A stretch of 64,000 nt of DNA from Sciurus carolinensis (GCF_902686445.1 NC_062220.1:116670643-116734642); one strand, 5' to 3'. Shown: positions 22,721-32,715, numbered from the stretch's first letter. Notes: generated by a model not told the origin, from the letters alone. Made by a program: numbers and translations.

Positions 22721-23084
22721 CGGCGGCACAGGCAGCGCATAGTCACGGCCATTCAATCCACTTTAGAGACTTGGCTTGAGAAAGTCCCCCAAACCAAATA
22801 AACCGCTTGGAGAAGCTGAGAGGCAGCTTGCCCCGGAGGGCGGGTTGTGTCCGCCCCTGCTGTCCTTCCCACCAGAGCCCAACCAGGCGGTTCTGCTCCT
22901 CAGCGCCACACCCTGCTATTGGGTTTGCCCTGGCAATGGCAGCATCCGGTATGGCCTTTGAGTACATGCACACACACTGGCACCTACCTGGTTGCGGAGC
23001 TGTGCTGCCACCTAAGAAGTGGCCTTGAACCAACTGTGCCTTCTATGAGGAGGAGGGATGGGGTGACTGGATTGGGATGAATAA
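22721..23084. other. Unassigned DNA upstream of YWHAH
   Basis: GC content declines. 'atgatggcggcggcacaggc' at 22713-22732 (island edge) opens a frame of about 20 codons that then stops, and I do not call it a gene. 22830-22980 is moderately GC-rich without recognisable motifs. Confidence 0.4.
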
Positions 23085-23255
23085 CGTTCACCACACACCT
23101 ACCAGGAGCAGGCCAATGCTGTTTAATCCTCACAACCCACCCCGGTGGGCAGAACTGTAGTGAAAGTGAAAATGCAAAGCAAAGGCAAATGCTCAAGGTT
23201 ACAAGAACTGTAAGTGAAGGTACAAGGACTGAATTAAAACTCTGGGCTTCCTCTT
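23085..23255 (-). mobile_element. MIR SINE, reversed
   Basis: 'gtttaatcctcacaacccaccccggtgggcag' and 'ctcaaggttacaagaactgtaagtgaagg' follow reversed MIR. Confidence 0.6.
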
Positions 23256-23404
23256 GTGGCAGAGAGGAGTCTCTTAACTGCACACCATACTCCTCACAGT
23301 CCTCACATTTGATGTCGTAGGTTCCTGGCAAGCTAGGAAAACCCAATGATAAAAACAGATCTTCTGAAATACAGCATGCCAAAGACAGCATAGGAGACAG
23401 GGCT

Positions 23405-23840
23405 TTGGACTTGCTGGGAATTTTATTGAGCACCTACTGCATGCTCATCACTGATTAAGTAAGATAACAGCCCCTGCTTCTGAGAAGCTGAGATCTAAAT
23501 ATAAAAGAGCAAGTAAGTTGGAAGGATACATGAATCAGAAAATGATACTAGGGTGTGGGTTCAGTATGAGCAGTTAGGATAGAAACAAAATGTTGGCGAA
23601 GATGAGAAGAGAGGCCTGACTGTGGGAAATGAGGTTGGATAAAGTGAGATTATGGAGTGTTTAAATGCCAGGCTGAAGAGTCGAAGCTTTATCCTAAGGT
23701 AATTGGGAACCACTAAAACCATATCTCAGGCCAGGAGTCTTGCTCTGAAGAGTAAGATGCATTAGAAAGGAGAAGGTCGGGACTGGAGACTGCCTTTTCC
23801 AGACTTCAGTTTTGCCCACTTGAACTGTTAAAAGTACTGG
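23405..23840 (-). mobile_element. L2 LINE, reversed
   Basis: 'ttttattgagcacctactgcatgctcatcactgat' to 'agaggcctgactgtgggaaatgagg' and 'gctttatcctaaggtaattgggaaccac' is the order of reversed L2. Confidence 0.7.
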
Positions 23841-23846
23841 AGACAA

Positions 23847-23946
23847 GGGGCTGGGGATGCAGCTCAGTTGGTAGAGTGCTTGCCTCACAAGCACAAGGCC
23901 CTGGGTTCAAACCCCAGCACCACTTAAAAAAAAAAAAAAAAAAAAA
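23847..23946 (+). mobile_element. ID SINE, near-consensus
   Basis: Complete ID head, A box and B box ('gggttcaaacccc') with a 22-base A tail. Flanks resemble a diverged duplication (aaagtactggagaca / aaagtaccagagact). Confidence 0.95.
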
Positions 23947-24534
23947 GTACCAGAGACTAGAAATCCACATCCTGGGATGTCAGAGCCTGCAGGACCCTTA
24001 CAGTTACTTCTATCCAATTCCTTATTCCTGCATAAGGGGAAAACTGGACTTCTGAAGAGGATTGCTGACCCATTTGTGCAATTGGTGATCAGGGCTGGGA
24101 CCTCCATGCCAGGTCTCCTGCTTCCCAGACTTTCTTCTCCCTGCTGTGATGCTAAAATGAGGACCTTCATACTCATGAAACTGAATTCAAGTGAGGCCCC
24201 CACCCCAGCCTTCACCACGGTTTGAAGAGTCACCTTTGCTGGTGGATTCAAGGTTAACAAACAAGGCTGATCTTTCCCTAGTGAATATCTTGTGAAGGTG
24301 TGATAGATAGTATTAATCATTCACTCCACCCTCCATAAGGATGGGCTTCTAGTGAAAGCTGGGAAGAGGACCAGCACAGCGAGGGAAGAACTCCTGGGTT
24401 CCTTTTAGCACTTAGAAGGCTTACAATCCTTCAAGCTTTTCAGACCATTGTTGAACAGAAATTGATTTCCAAATAGTGAAAATAAGGTAGAGCTGGAACA
24501 TTCTGAATAATTGATTTTGACATGTTATACAATT
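23947..24534. other. Unassigned intergenic DNA
   Basis: No gene recognised. Some stretches may be very old repeat, but no family could be named. Confidence 0.4.
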
Positions 24535-24725
24535 TGGTGTTTTTGTTAGCAGTGCTGGGGATTGAACCCTGGGCCTCAGGTCAGCTAGGTACCATTGGGC
24601 TATGTCTCCAGCCCTTAATATGTTTTATTTTGATACACAGTCTTTCTAAATTACCTAGGTTGACCTCAAACTTGCAGTCCTCCTGAGTGACTTGAACTAC
24701 AGGCATGCCCCACCATGCTGGGCAT
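24535..24725 (-). mobile_element. MEN-type SINE, reversed
   Basis: Reversed ID half ('gcagtgctggggattgaaccctgggcc..ggctatgtctccagccc') followed by reversed B1 half ('aggttgacctcaaacttgcagtcctcctgag..ccaccatgctggg'). Confidence 0.88.
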
Positions 24726-25038
24726 GTGCTGCAGTTTGAATGTATCCTCTGAAAAGCATGTGCTGGAAGCTTAATCCTCAATGCAACAGTGTTGGGAGGT
24801 GGGTCCTAAGGGGATTAAGGACAGTTATAAAAGGACTGGAGAGTACTATCTTGAATTCTTTTTTGTTTTGTTTTTTGCTCTTCTCATTTTCTGCTATGGA
24901 ATGATAAGAGGTCAAGCAGATGCCTACTGGTGCCAGGCCCTTGGACTTCCCAGCCTCCAGAATTATGAAACAAATCAGTTTTCCTATATAAATTTCCTAA
25001 TCTAAGGCATTCTGTTATAGCAGCATGAAATGGCTAAG
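24726..25038 (+). mobile_element. MaLR solitary LTR (MST/MLT1-like)
   Basis: 'gctgcagtttgaatgtatcctctgaaaagc', 'gttgggaggtgggtcctaagg', 'ttcccagcctccagaattatgaaacaaat' and the end 'gttatagcagcatgaaatggctaag' follow a MaLR LTR. Solo LTR with a polypyrimidine insertion near 24860. Confidence 0.82.
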
Positions 25039-25059
25039 AAATGGCGTAAATGATACTTC

Positions 25060-25475
25060 GATTCTCTCACAAAGTTTTTCTTCTCAGCAAACTTCCCCAT
25101 TTCTAATTCTCCTATTCATTCTTGGCAGCCTAGCATACTCCGGCTCTACTCCACTTTTCCACCTAGACAGCCTCACCATGGCCACCAGAGACCTCCTTGT
25201 TGTCAAATCCAAGGATATTCCATAGTTCTTTTCTCTGTGTCCCTCTTGTCTGTGCTAGGGCAACTGTCTATCCCTTTTTGTCTAGCTCTTCTGTTAGTCT
25301 TTATGACCCTGCACTCCTGGCTACTTTTTGCAGCTCTGGCCGCTCTTCTTCTGCCTCCTGAATGGGCTAATCTTCTAGCCTTCCCCAAAGTGCTGAAATT
25401 CCTCAGGGCTCTGATCCAGGCCTCTTCTCACTCTGCTTCATCCTGGGTATTCTTGCCCACTCTTGAGGGGAAGTG
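25060..25475 (+). mobile_element. L2 LINE, reverse-transcriptase region
   Basis: 'tgctgaaattcctcagggctctgatccaggcctcttctcactctg' corresponds to the L2 ORF2 motif normally reading PQGSVLGPLLFSL. The frame is decayed. Explains the 79-codon frame at 25237-25476. Confidence 0.7.
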
Positions 25476-25489
25476 ATCCTTTACCATGT

Positions 25490-25690
25490 TCCCAGGATCA
25501 CATGAAGTACTTTGCAAAGATGGAGATTTCTTTTTCTTTTCAAGACATCCCTGTAAGATAGTTACAATTTTCATTTTCACTTTGTAGCTGAGGAAACTGG
25601 TTCAAAGATGTTCTATGACTTCAACAAAGTCATACAGCTGGGCATTGGCAGAGCCAGGGCTCAAACCCTGGTCCTTCAGGGTCCCAAGCC
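25490..25690 (-). mobile_element. MIR SINE, reversed
   Basis: 'cactttgtagctgaggaaactggttcaaag', 'acaaagtcatacagctgggcattggcagagccagggctcaaacc' is reversed MIR. Confidence 0.85.
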
Positions 25691-25864
25691 TGCCCATCAT
25701 GCTGCCCCATAAGATGAGAAAGGTTCAAAGTGTGTTTCCCCTTTCAGAGTCATTCAGATTGTAAAAGGCACCCATTTTCCTTGCCCTAGAGAGAGACCTG
25801 CCAGCTCCTCAAAGCCTCATAAAGACAGACTAGGATGCTAAGTAATTCCATCAATAAGTATGAC

Positions 25865-26075
25865 TCTTTTGCCCTCCCATACTGAGGACTGAACCCAGGG
25901 GAGCTTTACTACTGAGCTACATCCCCCAGCTCTTTTTATTTTTTGAGACAGGGTATTGCTAAGTTGCTTAGGGCCTCACTAAGTTGCTGAGGCTTACCTC
26001 AAACTTTCAATCCTTCTGCCTCAGCCTCCAGAGTCACTGGGATCACAAGCATGCACCAGCACATCCAACTAAACA
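25865..26075 (-). mobile_element. MEN-type SINE, reversed
   Basis: Reversed ID half ('tactgaggactgaacccagg..gagctacatcccccagc') then reversed B1 half ('cactaagttgctgaggcttacctcaaac..tctgcctcagcctcc'). Confidence 0.92.
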
Positions 26076-26234
26076 TGACCTTTAAAGAACTCCAAAGAGT
26101 GCCCCTAAATAAGACGAAGGGGGCCAATGATTAACATCAAAATATGCAAGGACCAGGTCTGTCTTCACCTGGTACAGGGTCTCAGGGAACTGAGCAAAAA
26201 CCCACCTGGCTTCCTGAGAGTGTTATGATGGGGA

Positions 26235-26385
26235 CAAAGAACATGATTCTACCCTTGGACAGGTCACTTGTAAAACAGGTTTAACAACACCTGTTTCTTA
26301 GGGGTGCTATAGGGATCAGCATATGCATTTATGTATAGTATCTGCATAATGCAGGAATAGGAAAAGCACCATCCTCCCAGCTATG
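26235..26385 (+). mobile_element. MIR-like fragment
   Basis: 'acccttggacaggtcacttgtaaaacaggtttaacaacacc' and 'ggggtgctatagggatcagc' resemble sense MIR. Confidence 0.55.
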
Positions 26386-26502
26386 CAATAATTCCTTGCT
26401 ACATTCCACCCCGACCCAGTGGGATGACTGCTCATCATGTAGCAGTTGTCAAAACCCTCCACTGGAGTTCAGTGAAGAGGTGACCTAGAAAAGGCATGTC
26501 CT

Positions 26503-26525
26503 GTTTTTTTTTTTTTTTTTTTTTT
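26503..26525. repeat. poly-T tract
   Basis: 23 consecutive T residues; may be the remnant tail of a reversed retroelement that is not otherwise recognisable. Confidence 0.9.
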
Positions 26526-26779
26526 CCTTTTCTTTCAGATACTCTTGGACACTCTGAGCTGCCTGAGAAATCTGGACACCAAAGGACATGTTACAAAGAA
26601 GACCTCCTATTGTTTCAGAGAGGTGGCATTCACACTGTTGGCATGGTTACCATCTTGAACTAGAGGGGCTGCCTGCACACAAATTCGTGTCACCCAGATA
26701 AGATTTTAAATTCCTGCCTACTGCCAAGGTGACTTTACCAGATTCCCCAGCCAATGATAACACCATCAACAATAGCATC

Positions 26780-26940
26780 AACAGCAGCTCTTGTTTATTA
26801 ATCATTTACTCTCTTCCTGACTTTACCCCCAGACATTATCTCATCAAATCCCCACTTAGAGAGAGGTTCTTACCCCCATTATATGGATAAAGAAATTGAG
26901 AACTATAAGAAGGGTCAGAGATTGGCAGTCACCTGAACCT
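26780..26940 (-). mobile_element. MIR SINE, reversed
   Basis: 'cagacattatctcatcaaatccccacttagagagagg' and 'cccattatatggataaagaaattgag' are reversed MIR. Confidence 0.75.
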
Positions 26941-27534
26941 CCCTCCCTTGTACCTGTTTTTTGCCATTTGCTTTGACCCTAGTGTTCTTTTGCTAATACC
27001 AAATCCTTCACCCTGTGTCTAAGATTGGCTTAAGCACACAGATTTCAGAATCGTCCAGGTCCTCCTGTCACTCTTTCAAAGCCTGCCATAGAAGCCCACC
27101 CTCACCCAAGGCAGCTTTTGGCATTAAGATGTGAGAAAATGTCCTGTTAGTTGCAATCTGTGAGCTGGTTCTTTGAGCCCCAATCACAACCCCCACCTTC
27201 TTCAGGCTTGTTCAGAGGAGCTCAGTTCTGAGGAGAAGGCAAAGCTGTCACCTATGGAATTGCAGTTAAAATGAGGGAAAAAAAGGCTTTTGCTTCAGTT
27301 TTGCAGATGGTCGGGCAACTTGTGTTTCTTAGCAAGAATTTTCTAGATCTTTGGCTAGAACTACCTAGATAATTGCCTCCAGCTTCTGCATGGTTTCCAC
27401 TGGGCCCAGGTGGGAGGGGGAATCTCGGTCTAGGACAGTTAGAGCACAGGGCCTGAGAATGCTGCTACTTTGCCTCTGAACCTTTGGTTTCTTACTGTGA
27501 AATGGGAAAATGGAAGGCTGTACTGGTGAATGGC
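26941..27534. other. Unassigned intergenic DNA
   Basis: No gene or clear repeat recognised between the MIR fragment and the retropseudogene. Confidence 0.4.
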
Positions 27535-27659
27535 TAAGTTCTTTTTTTTATTTCAAAATAGCATTTTTATTATATAAAAATGTAAAAATCCAGCAAACTC
27601 AGAAATATGGACATATTTTCCTAGGCTTTCACATTTGCTGATTTTTATTTGCCATTTCT

Positions 27660-27702
27660 TTTCATCCCTATCATCCCTATCATCCCTATCATCATCCCTA
27701 TT
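27660..27702. repeat. (ATCCCT)n-type short tandem repeat
   Basis: 'catccctatcatccctatcatccctatcatcatccctat', about four 9-bp units plus one partial, inside the 3'UTR-derived part of the MYL12 pseudogene. Confidence 0.9.
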
Positions 27703-27953
27703 TCCAGTCTGATTATACAACTAAGTGGCAGAAAGGCATCACAACCCCGTCCCCCCAATAAGAACCACCACCAACAACCAAAAAAAACCAAACAAAAAAA
27801 CCAAAGCTGTGAAACTAAGTTGCATGCAATAGGTTCTGTGAGGGTCAGGGAAGTGTCTGAGAAATAAAATAGAGAAAGGTAATGTAATTGGAAGATTTTA
27901 GCTGTAGTTCTTCCAGTTATCTTTGTCTTTTGCGCCATGTGTAAGGATGCACA

Positions 27954-28154
27954 AGGGGGCAAGAATGGAGGAAGGAGGGACTCTGTAGAGGGATAAGAGG
28001 GGTGGGAGGGGTGGAGGGGAGAAAAAAATAACAGAATGAATCAAAAACTATTACCCTAGGTAAATGTATGATTACACAAATGGTATGCCTCTACTTCATG
28101 TACAGAGAAACAAGATGTATCCCATTTGTTTACAATAAAAATGAATTTAAAAAG
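27954..28154 (+). mobile_element. 5'-truncated L1 3' end inserted in the pseudogene
   Basis: G-rich segment ('ggggtgggaggggtggagggg') followed by 'attaccctaggtaaatgtatgattacacaaatgg' and an A-rich end, the 3'UTR of a rodent L1 as seen in sciurids. Flanked by a perfect 11-bp duplication aaggatgcaca (27943-27953 and 28155-28165). About 200 bp long. Removing it joins codons FMCIL with THGAKDKD of the pseudogene in frame. Confidence 0.92.
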
Positions 28155-28762
28155 AAGGATGCACATGAACTTGATGTAATTGAAATTCCCCTTTTCGTTA
28201 ATAGGGGCTTCTCTGTATAGCTCATCTACTTCCTCAACAATAAAGCGATCTCCCATGGTGATCAGCAGCTCTCTCAGGTAATCCTCCTGAATGGTGCCTG
28301 TGGCTTCTTCATCAAAGCAAGCAAAAACATTTCTGATGCCATTTAACTTCTCACCAAACATGGTGACACTGATGGATCCTGGAGCCTCTTTCAACATGGC
28401 AGCAAGGTACACATCAGTGGCATTCCTCCCCAGTGAGGCAAGCATATCACACCGGTCTTCCTTGTTGATGAACCATCTCTGTTCTGGTCAATCATGTCGA
28501 AGGCCTCTCTGAACTCCTGAATTTGTGACTGGTCAACCATGACAAACACATTGGATATTGCATGCTGTGAGCACTTCTTGGTGGTCTTCATCTTTGTTTT
28601 TTTGCTTGACATGAGAGCTGTTTAATTCTGGTACCAAGTACCAGATTCAGGCTGCACAAGCTTGGCAGTAAGTTCTTTCTTTTTCCACTCTGAAGGTCTA
28701 TTATGTGTCACCATTGAAAGATCAACATACAATAATGTGACGACTCAAGAGGTAAAACAGGG

Positions 28763-28828
28763 GGGCTGGGGAGATAGCAAGGCCCTGGGTTCGATCCCCA
28801 GCACCCAAAAAAAAAAAAAAAAAAAAAA
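28763..28828 (+). mobile_element. Internally deleted ID SINE
   Basis: Keeps the head 'ggggctggggagatag' and the B-box half 'caaggccctgggttcgatccccagcaccc' with a long A tail, but lacks about 30 bp between them, including most of the A box. Perfect 16-bp flanking duplication aagaggtaaaacaggg (28747-28762 and 28829-28844). Confidence 0.92.
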
Positions 28829-28861
28829 AAGAGGTAAAACAGGGATGCTTCAAAAGACATG

Positions 28862-28920
28862 TGTAATTCAATGATAGAGTGTTTGCTCGGCATGTACAAA
28901 GCTCTGGGCTCCGTCCCAAG
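28862..28920 (+). mobile_element. Degenerate ID SINE
   Basis: 'taattcaatgatagagtgtttgctcggcatgtacaaagctctgggctccgtcccaagc' is a diverged ID body whose tail has become the CA repeat that follows. Confidence 0.8.
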
Positions 28921-28936
28921 CACGCACGCACACATA

Positions 28937-29028
<92 letters not shown>

Positions 29029-29030
29029 CA
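28921..29030 (+). repeat. Compound (CA)n(GA)n microsatellite
   Basis: CACG/CACA/CATA units followed by about 25 GA units. Explains the low-complexity frames (His-Thr, Arg-Glu, Ser-Leu) on both strands. Confidence 0.98.
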
Positions 29031-29089
29031 AGTTTGGGGACCATGTCAATGAAATGAAGAAGAAAATGAGTTCCTACTCTATAGCGGGC

Positions 29090-29250
29090 CATGGGGCAGC
29101 AGTTTGCCAGTATTTTACCACTTGTTTAAGGCAAGGTGAGTATTATTCCCATTTTACAGGTGAAGAAACTGAGACTAGGGAAGCTAAGTGTCTTGCTGAA
29201 CTGCAGCGCAGAGAACAAGTAACAGGAGCAGGTTCTAGAACCACCCTGTC
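29090..29250 (-). mobile_element. MIR SINE, reversed
   Basis: 'ttattcccattttacaggtgaagaaactgagactagggaagctaagtg' is reversed MIR. Confidence 0.85.
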
Positions 29251-29640
29251 TTGTCTTCATCATTTTTTCACTGCCGCCCCAACCTTCTGAGAGTCTCAGA
29301 ACATTCTTTTGGTTGTTGAGTTTTGATCATAATTGTCAACAACTGCTGCTTAAACTACTGCTTAAACTCCTGAGAAGTAAAGGAGAGGGTCACTGAGTTT
29401 TTACCACAGTTCCCTGCCAGGCAATTGTGCTAAAAAAACATCTTTTCCTCCCCAGGATGTTAGTAGGAGGCAGACAGATTGTTGCAGCCTTCTGGCTTCT
29501 TCCAGACCGGCAGAAGGCTGGCCCAACTCAGGAAACAGAGATGTGGGAGGAGCAATGTCAATAAGAGGGCTGACTCCAAGGGGTTGGTCTCTCAGACAAA
29601 ACACTGAGCTGCCCCTGCAGTTGAGGGTAGGACCCTTCCT
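29251..29640. other. Unassigned intergenic DNA
   Basis: No gene or clear repeat recognised. Confidence 0.4.
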
Positions 29641-29644
29641 CAGT

Positions 29645-29905
29645 AAAAGACACCAGCTCCTCCATCTGGCTCTTTATAATATGACGCTGGCCTGGACTTC
29701 TAAGTTCATCACCCGCCCCACCCAGGTTCCCCATATTGCCTGTGAACTTCTACCAACTAGATGTCTTTTCACAACCCTCTAACTCTTTCTTGGTTTTTTA
29801 TGTCCTTTAATACCAGCTGAAATCTTATCTTTTCAAAAGAGCCTTCCCAATTTCTTCAACAAGAAGTACTCTTGCCTACGCCACTCTGGCATCAGCCATC
29901 TGTAT
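29645..29905 (+). mobile_element. L2 LINE fragment
   Basis: 'ttcttggttttttatgtcctttaataccagctgaaatcttatc..aagagccttcccaatttcttc' follows the sense L2 3' domain. Confidence 0.55.
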
Positions 29906-29944
29906 AGCATGACATGGGTAGGATTGATGTTTCCTGGCCAACTT

Positions 29945-30175
29945 GTAGGCAAAAAGCATCATGTAATATCATTTAATGTACTATATGATCTAATTTAATC
30001 ATCATGACAATTATTCCTCTTGTATTCCTTAATTAGATGGAGAAACTAAAACTCAGGCAGGCATCCACTTACCCAAGGGTCTTCAGGCAGTAGAGAAAAA
30101 GTTGGGATTTGAATTCAGGTCTTTCTGACTATACAATTCATGCTTTTTGTCACTTAAACCATCTGTGTTCCACTT
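29945..30175 (-). mobile_element. MIR SINE, reversed
   Basis: 'tctaatttaatcatcatgacaattattcc', 'gatggagaaactaaaactcaggcagg', 'gggatttgaattcaggtctttctgac' is reversed MIR. Confidence 0.8.
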
Positions 30176-30539
30176 CTTTAGGAAGTTGCTATTTCCCTTG
30201 TAAAATGGAAGCACCTGAGGACAGGGCCCCTGTGTTTTCATCCTCACCTGACTGAGAGTCCTAAAGTCAGGCAATTCTCCATGAATGCAGCATTGAATCC
30301 AGTTATACCTTCTGCAATTTACAGAATTCCCACCACAAGAACCCTCTTTGTGAGTGGGCAAGGTACCTCTTTTACTCCCTGCCCCACAGAAGAGGGAACA
30401 TCTTAATTTTGCTGACAGCTAACTGATTAACTGGTGGTTGAGAGGAAAATAAGAGGGAGGGCAAAGAGAGATGAAGGTAAGACTGCAGAAACTAGGGAGG
30501 AGCTGAAAGTGGGAGGGGCTCCCAGATTGAATTCGGCCA
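30176..30539. other. Unassigned intergenic DNA
   Basis: No gene or clear repeat recognised. Confidence 0.4.
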
Positions 30540-30700
30540 GCTTGCAACCGCTGAGACCAGACTCAGTTTCCAATCCTACTTCTTCCACAGCAGCTGGGGA
30601 ACCTGGGCAAATCACTGAGCCTCTCTTAACTTCAGTTTCCTTTTGCATAAAATGGGTATATTGTGACAGTTCTGTCCTTACTACACCCTCTGGGCTGTAA
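30540..30700 (+). mobile_element. MIR SINE
   Basis: 'gggcaaatcactgagcctctcttaacttcagtttccttttgcataaaatggg' is sense MIR. Confidence 0.88.
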
Positions 30701-30924
30701 CCAGAAGAAATGAGGCTGTAACTGAGTGGGGAAGGGAGTGCTGCCTTCAGGGCCCTGTGACAGTGCTATTAATTCCTTTAAATGGGGATACTTGGAGGAT
30801 TGGCCCAACCTGAAATGTCCTTCCCACAAGATCAGTGAACCTGAAGGCCTGGAGGCAACAGGGAACTCACAGAATCAGAGAGCCATAATAGGGATTTTGG
30901 AGACAATTCAGCCTGTCTTGCTCC

Positions 30925-31120
30925 AAGAGGCAGCATGGTGTGGTTGACTGATGGACACTTCTGTCAGCAGTTGTACCTGGCTCCATATCCTGCCCCACCT
31001 CAACTTGCCAACTGTGAAGCCATGTTCATATCACTTTTTGCCCCTCCCGGACTGTTTCCTTATCTTTAACATGGAGTCAAAAGTGGTTTTCTTGCCATAG
31101 CACTGTTGGGAGAATCAGAG
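30925..31120 (+). mobile_element. MIR SINE
   Basis: 'gaggcagcatggtgtggttgactgatggac' to 'gactgtttccttatctttaacatggagtc' is a diverged full-length sense MIR. Confidence 0.7.
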
Positions 31121-31124
31121 ACTC

Positions 31125-31265
31125 AGACAATAACAGCTTGTCATTCAACTGACCCTATGAGGAACTGAGGCTCAGGAAGGGGAAATAATTCACCCATGGT
31201 TACAGAACAGGCTAGCAGCAAAACCAAGTCTGCATCCAGACCTCCCAAAGACCAGACACAGGCTT
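31125..31265 (-). mobile_element. MIR SINE, reversed
   Basis: 'ccctatgaggaactgaggctcaggaaggggaaataattcacccatggttacagaacaggc' is reversed MIR. Confidence 0.75.
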
Positions 31266-31389
31266 ATCCTCAGACAGCCATGTTCTTCCCTCAGAAAAGG
31301 CTGAGGCTGCCTTTGAACTTATACTGGGATCACAGGTGGGGTTTTCTCCCTCCCTGAGCTGAAACGCTGCTAGAATTTCCTGTGGCTAA

Positions 31390-31660
31390 AAGTGCAAGTC
31401 ATAGCCTGAAGTCAGGTATCCATCTGATACACAATAGGGCCCTAAGCATATCAGTTCACCTCTGTGACCCTCAGTTTTTCTGCTCCCCAAATAGAGGTAA
31501 GAATTACTGGGAGGGCAAAGGAATCATATAAAGCTATTTTCATAACAGCTACCCCTTAGCTCTCTCTGTGCACTCCACTATGTGTGCAGATTCATTTCCC
31601 CTAGCAGTGGCTTAATTTAGTCCCCACAGCAGCCCAATAAGGTGAGAACCTAATTTGCAG
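31390..31660. mobile_element. Two MIR fragments in opposite orientation
   Basis: 31390-31545 sense ('cagttcacctctgtgaccctcagtttttctgctcc') and 31550-31660 reversed ('gcagcccaataaggtgagaacctaatttgcagataaatg'). Confidence 0.6.
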
Positions 31661-31699
31661 ATAAATGCCTAAGAAGGGATAGAACCAGGCTCCGAGCTT

Positions 31700-31985
31700 T
31701 GATCCTATTTTCTCTACCTGAAACATGTTCCTTCCTCTTTGCTCTCTTAACTCAGGCTCCTTCTCCTGGCTCCCTCTGGACCTATCCTTGGTCTCAGGCC
31801 GGGGTGGATACCTGTCGACATACGGTGCAGGGTTTCTCTCTTTTCTTCACCAAAAAGACAGCTCTGTGACACAAAGACCTTGTCGCTCTCACAGCTGCAT
31901 CCCCAGAGCCTAGCCCTGTACTTGGCATATAGCAGGTGCTCAGTGAATACTTGCCAAGTAACTGAATGCATCATGCCAGTATCAC
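31700..31985 (+). mobile_element. L2 LINE 3' end
   Basis: 'gcatccccagagcctagccctgtacttggcatatagcaggtgctcagtgaatacttgcc' is the sense L2 3' terminus; 'ctgaaacatgttccttcctc' precedes it. Confidence 0.75.
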
Positions 31986-31999
31986 GATGCCACCCCAGG

Positions 32000-32460
32000 C
32001 CTGGGGAGAGCCAGGGAGATCAGAGAAAAGCTTTTGGATTCCTGCCACACCTTACATTAACAGCGTTTTCTTCAAATGCCGACAGCCAGCCTCCTGGGAC
32101 ATCACTGGAGTCGGCTGAATTCCGGTCACTGCTTCACCTTGGGAAGGCAGCCACAGCCCTCACCAAGCAATAATTGACGTCACAGTGGTGCCGAAGAGCT
32201 GCCCTGTTAATATTTAATGTGGCCTTCATTGCGGCAGAGCTGCAGGCAAGAAATGGAAGGGGCTATATCAAGTCTACGTGAGGTCGTGGGGAGGGCACAG
32301 ATGGGAAAAGGCTTCATAAACCATAAAGCCCACAGCAGGATGAACATTATGCCAGCCCATTTTAGTCCCTGGCTTAACTTAGAAAGAGCCAGGGCAGGAT
32401 GTGCCTGCAGTGGGACAAGAAGGCTGCTGACTGAGCCCAAGCCCTAAATAAATGAGGGAT
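32000..32460. promoter_or_regulatory. Candidate conserved non-coding/enhancer block with CRE
   Basis: Repeat-free block in a repeat-dense region that keeps an unusual number of CpGs (about 32080-32290). Contains a CRE core TGACGTCA in 'attgacgtcacag' (about 32175), an AT box 'gttaatatttaatg' and 'aataaatgagg'. No ORF of note. Regulatory role is inferred from composition and motifs only. Confidence 0.35.
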
Positions 32461-32494
32461 TAGGGGCTCCAGGGCATATTTCCTGGAGAGAGAG

Positions 32495-32715
32495 GGAGGA
32501 CAGAGTTCTGACACCAACCAGACCTGGAATCCACTCCAGGTTTGCCCTGTACAGCTGTGTGACTGGAGGAGCAACTAGATCACTGAGCCTCAGTCCTCTT
32601 ATCTATGAAATGGGTTTAATATCTTCCTTGCAGGGCTGCTATGAGGACTAACTGAGACAGGAAAGGTAGAGGGTTTGCTTAGCACATAGTAGGCCCTCCA
32701 CAAATACTGGGTCCT
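32495..32715 (+). mobile_element. MIR SINE, nearly full length
   Basis: 'cagctgtgtgactggaggagcaactagatcactgagcctcagtcctcttatctatgaaatggg' to 'cttagcacatagtaggccctccacaaatactgg'. Confidence 0.92.

Larger units (their letters stand above)
27545..28668 (-). pseudogene. Processed pseudogene of MYL12A/MYL12B (myosin regulatory light chain)
   Basis: Intronless reverse-strand copy of a non-muscle myosin II regulatory light chain mRNA. The start region reads [13 protein letters not shown] (28612 downward), then [21 protein letters not shown] (first EF-hand). The phosphorylatable Thr/Ser segment is altered. A deletion and frameshift follow, then MLASLGRN.., an in-frame loss before [24 protein letters not shown], and [20 protein letters not shown]. 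The last codons GAKDKD resume beyond an L1 insertion, and the stop codon is changed to Trp. The 5'UTR, 3'UTR and A tail are present, flanked by a 10-bp duplication taagttcttt (27535-27544 and 28669-28678). KTTKK favours MYL12B as parent, but MYL12A is not excluded. Not functional. Confidence 0.93.

Noticed and set aside
28859..29290. 143-codon frame rich in Thr-His and Arg-Glu
   Set aside because: It is produced by the compound (CA)n(GA)n microsatellite and a diverged SINE.
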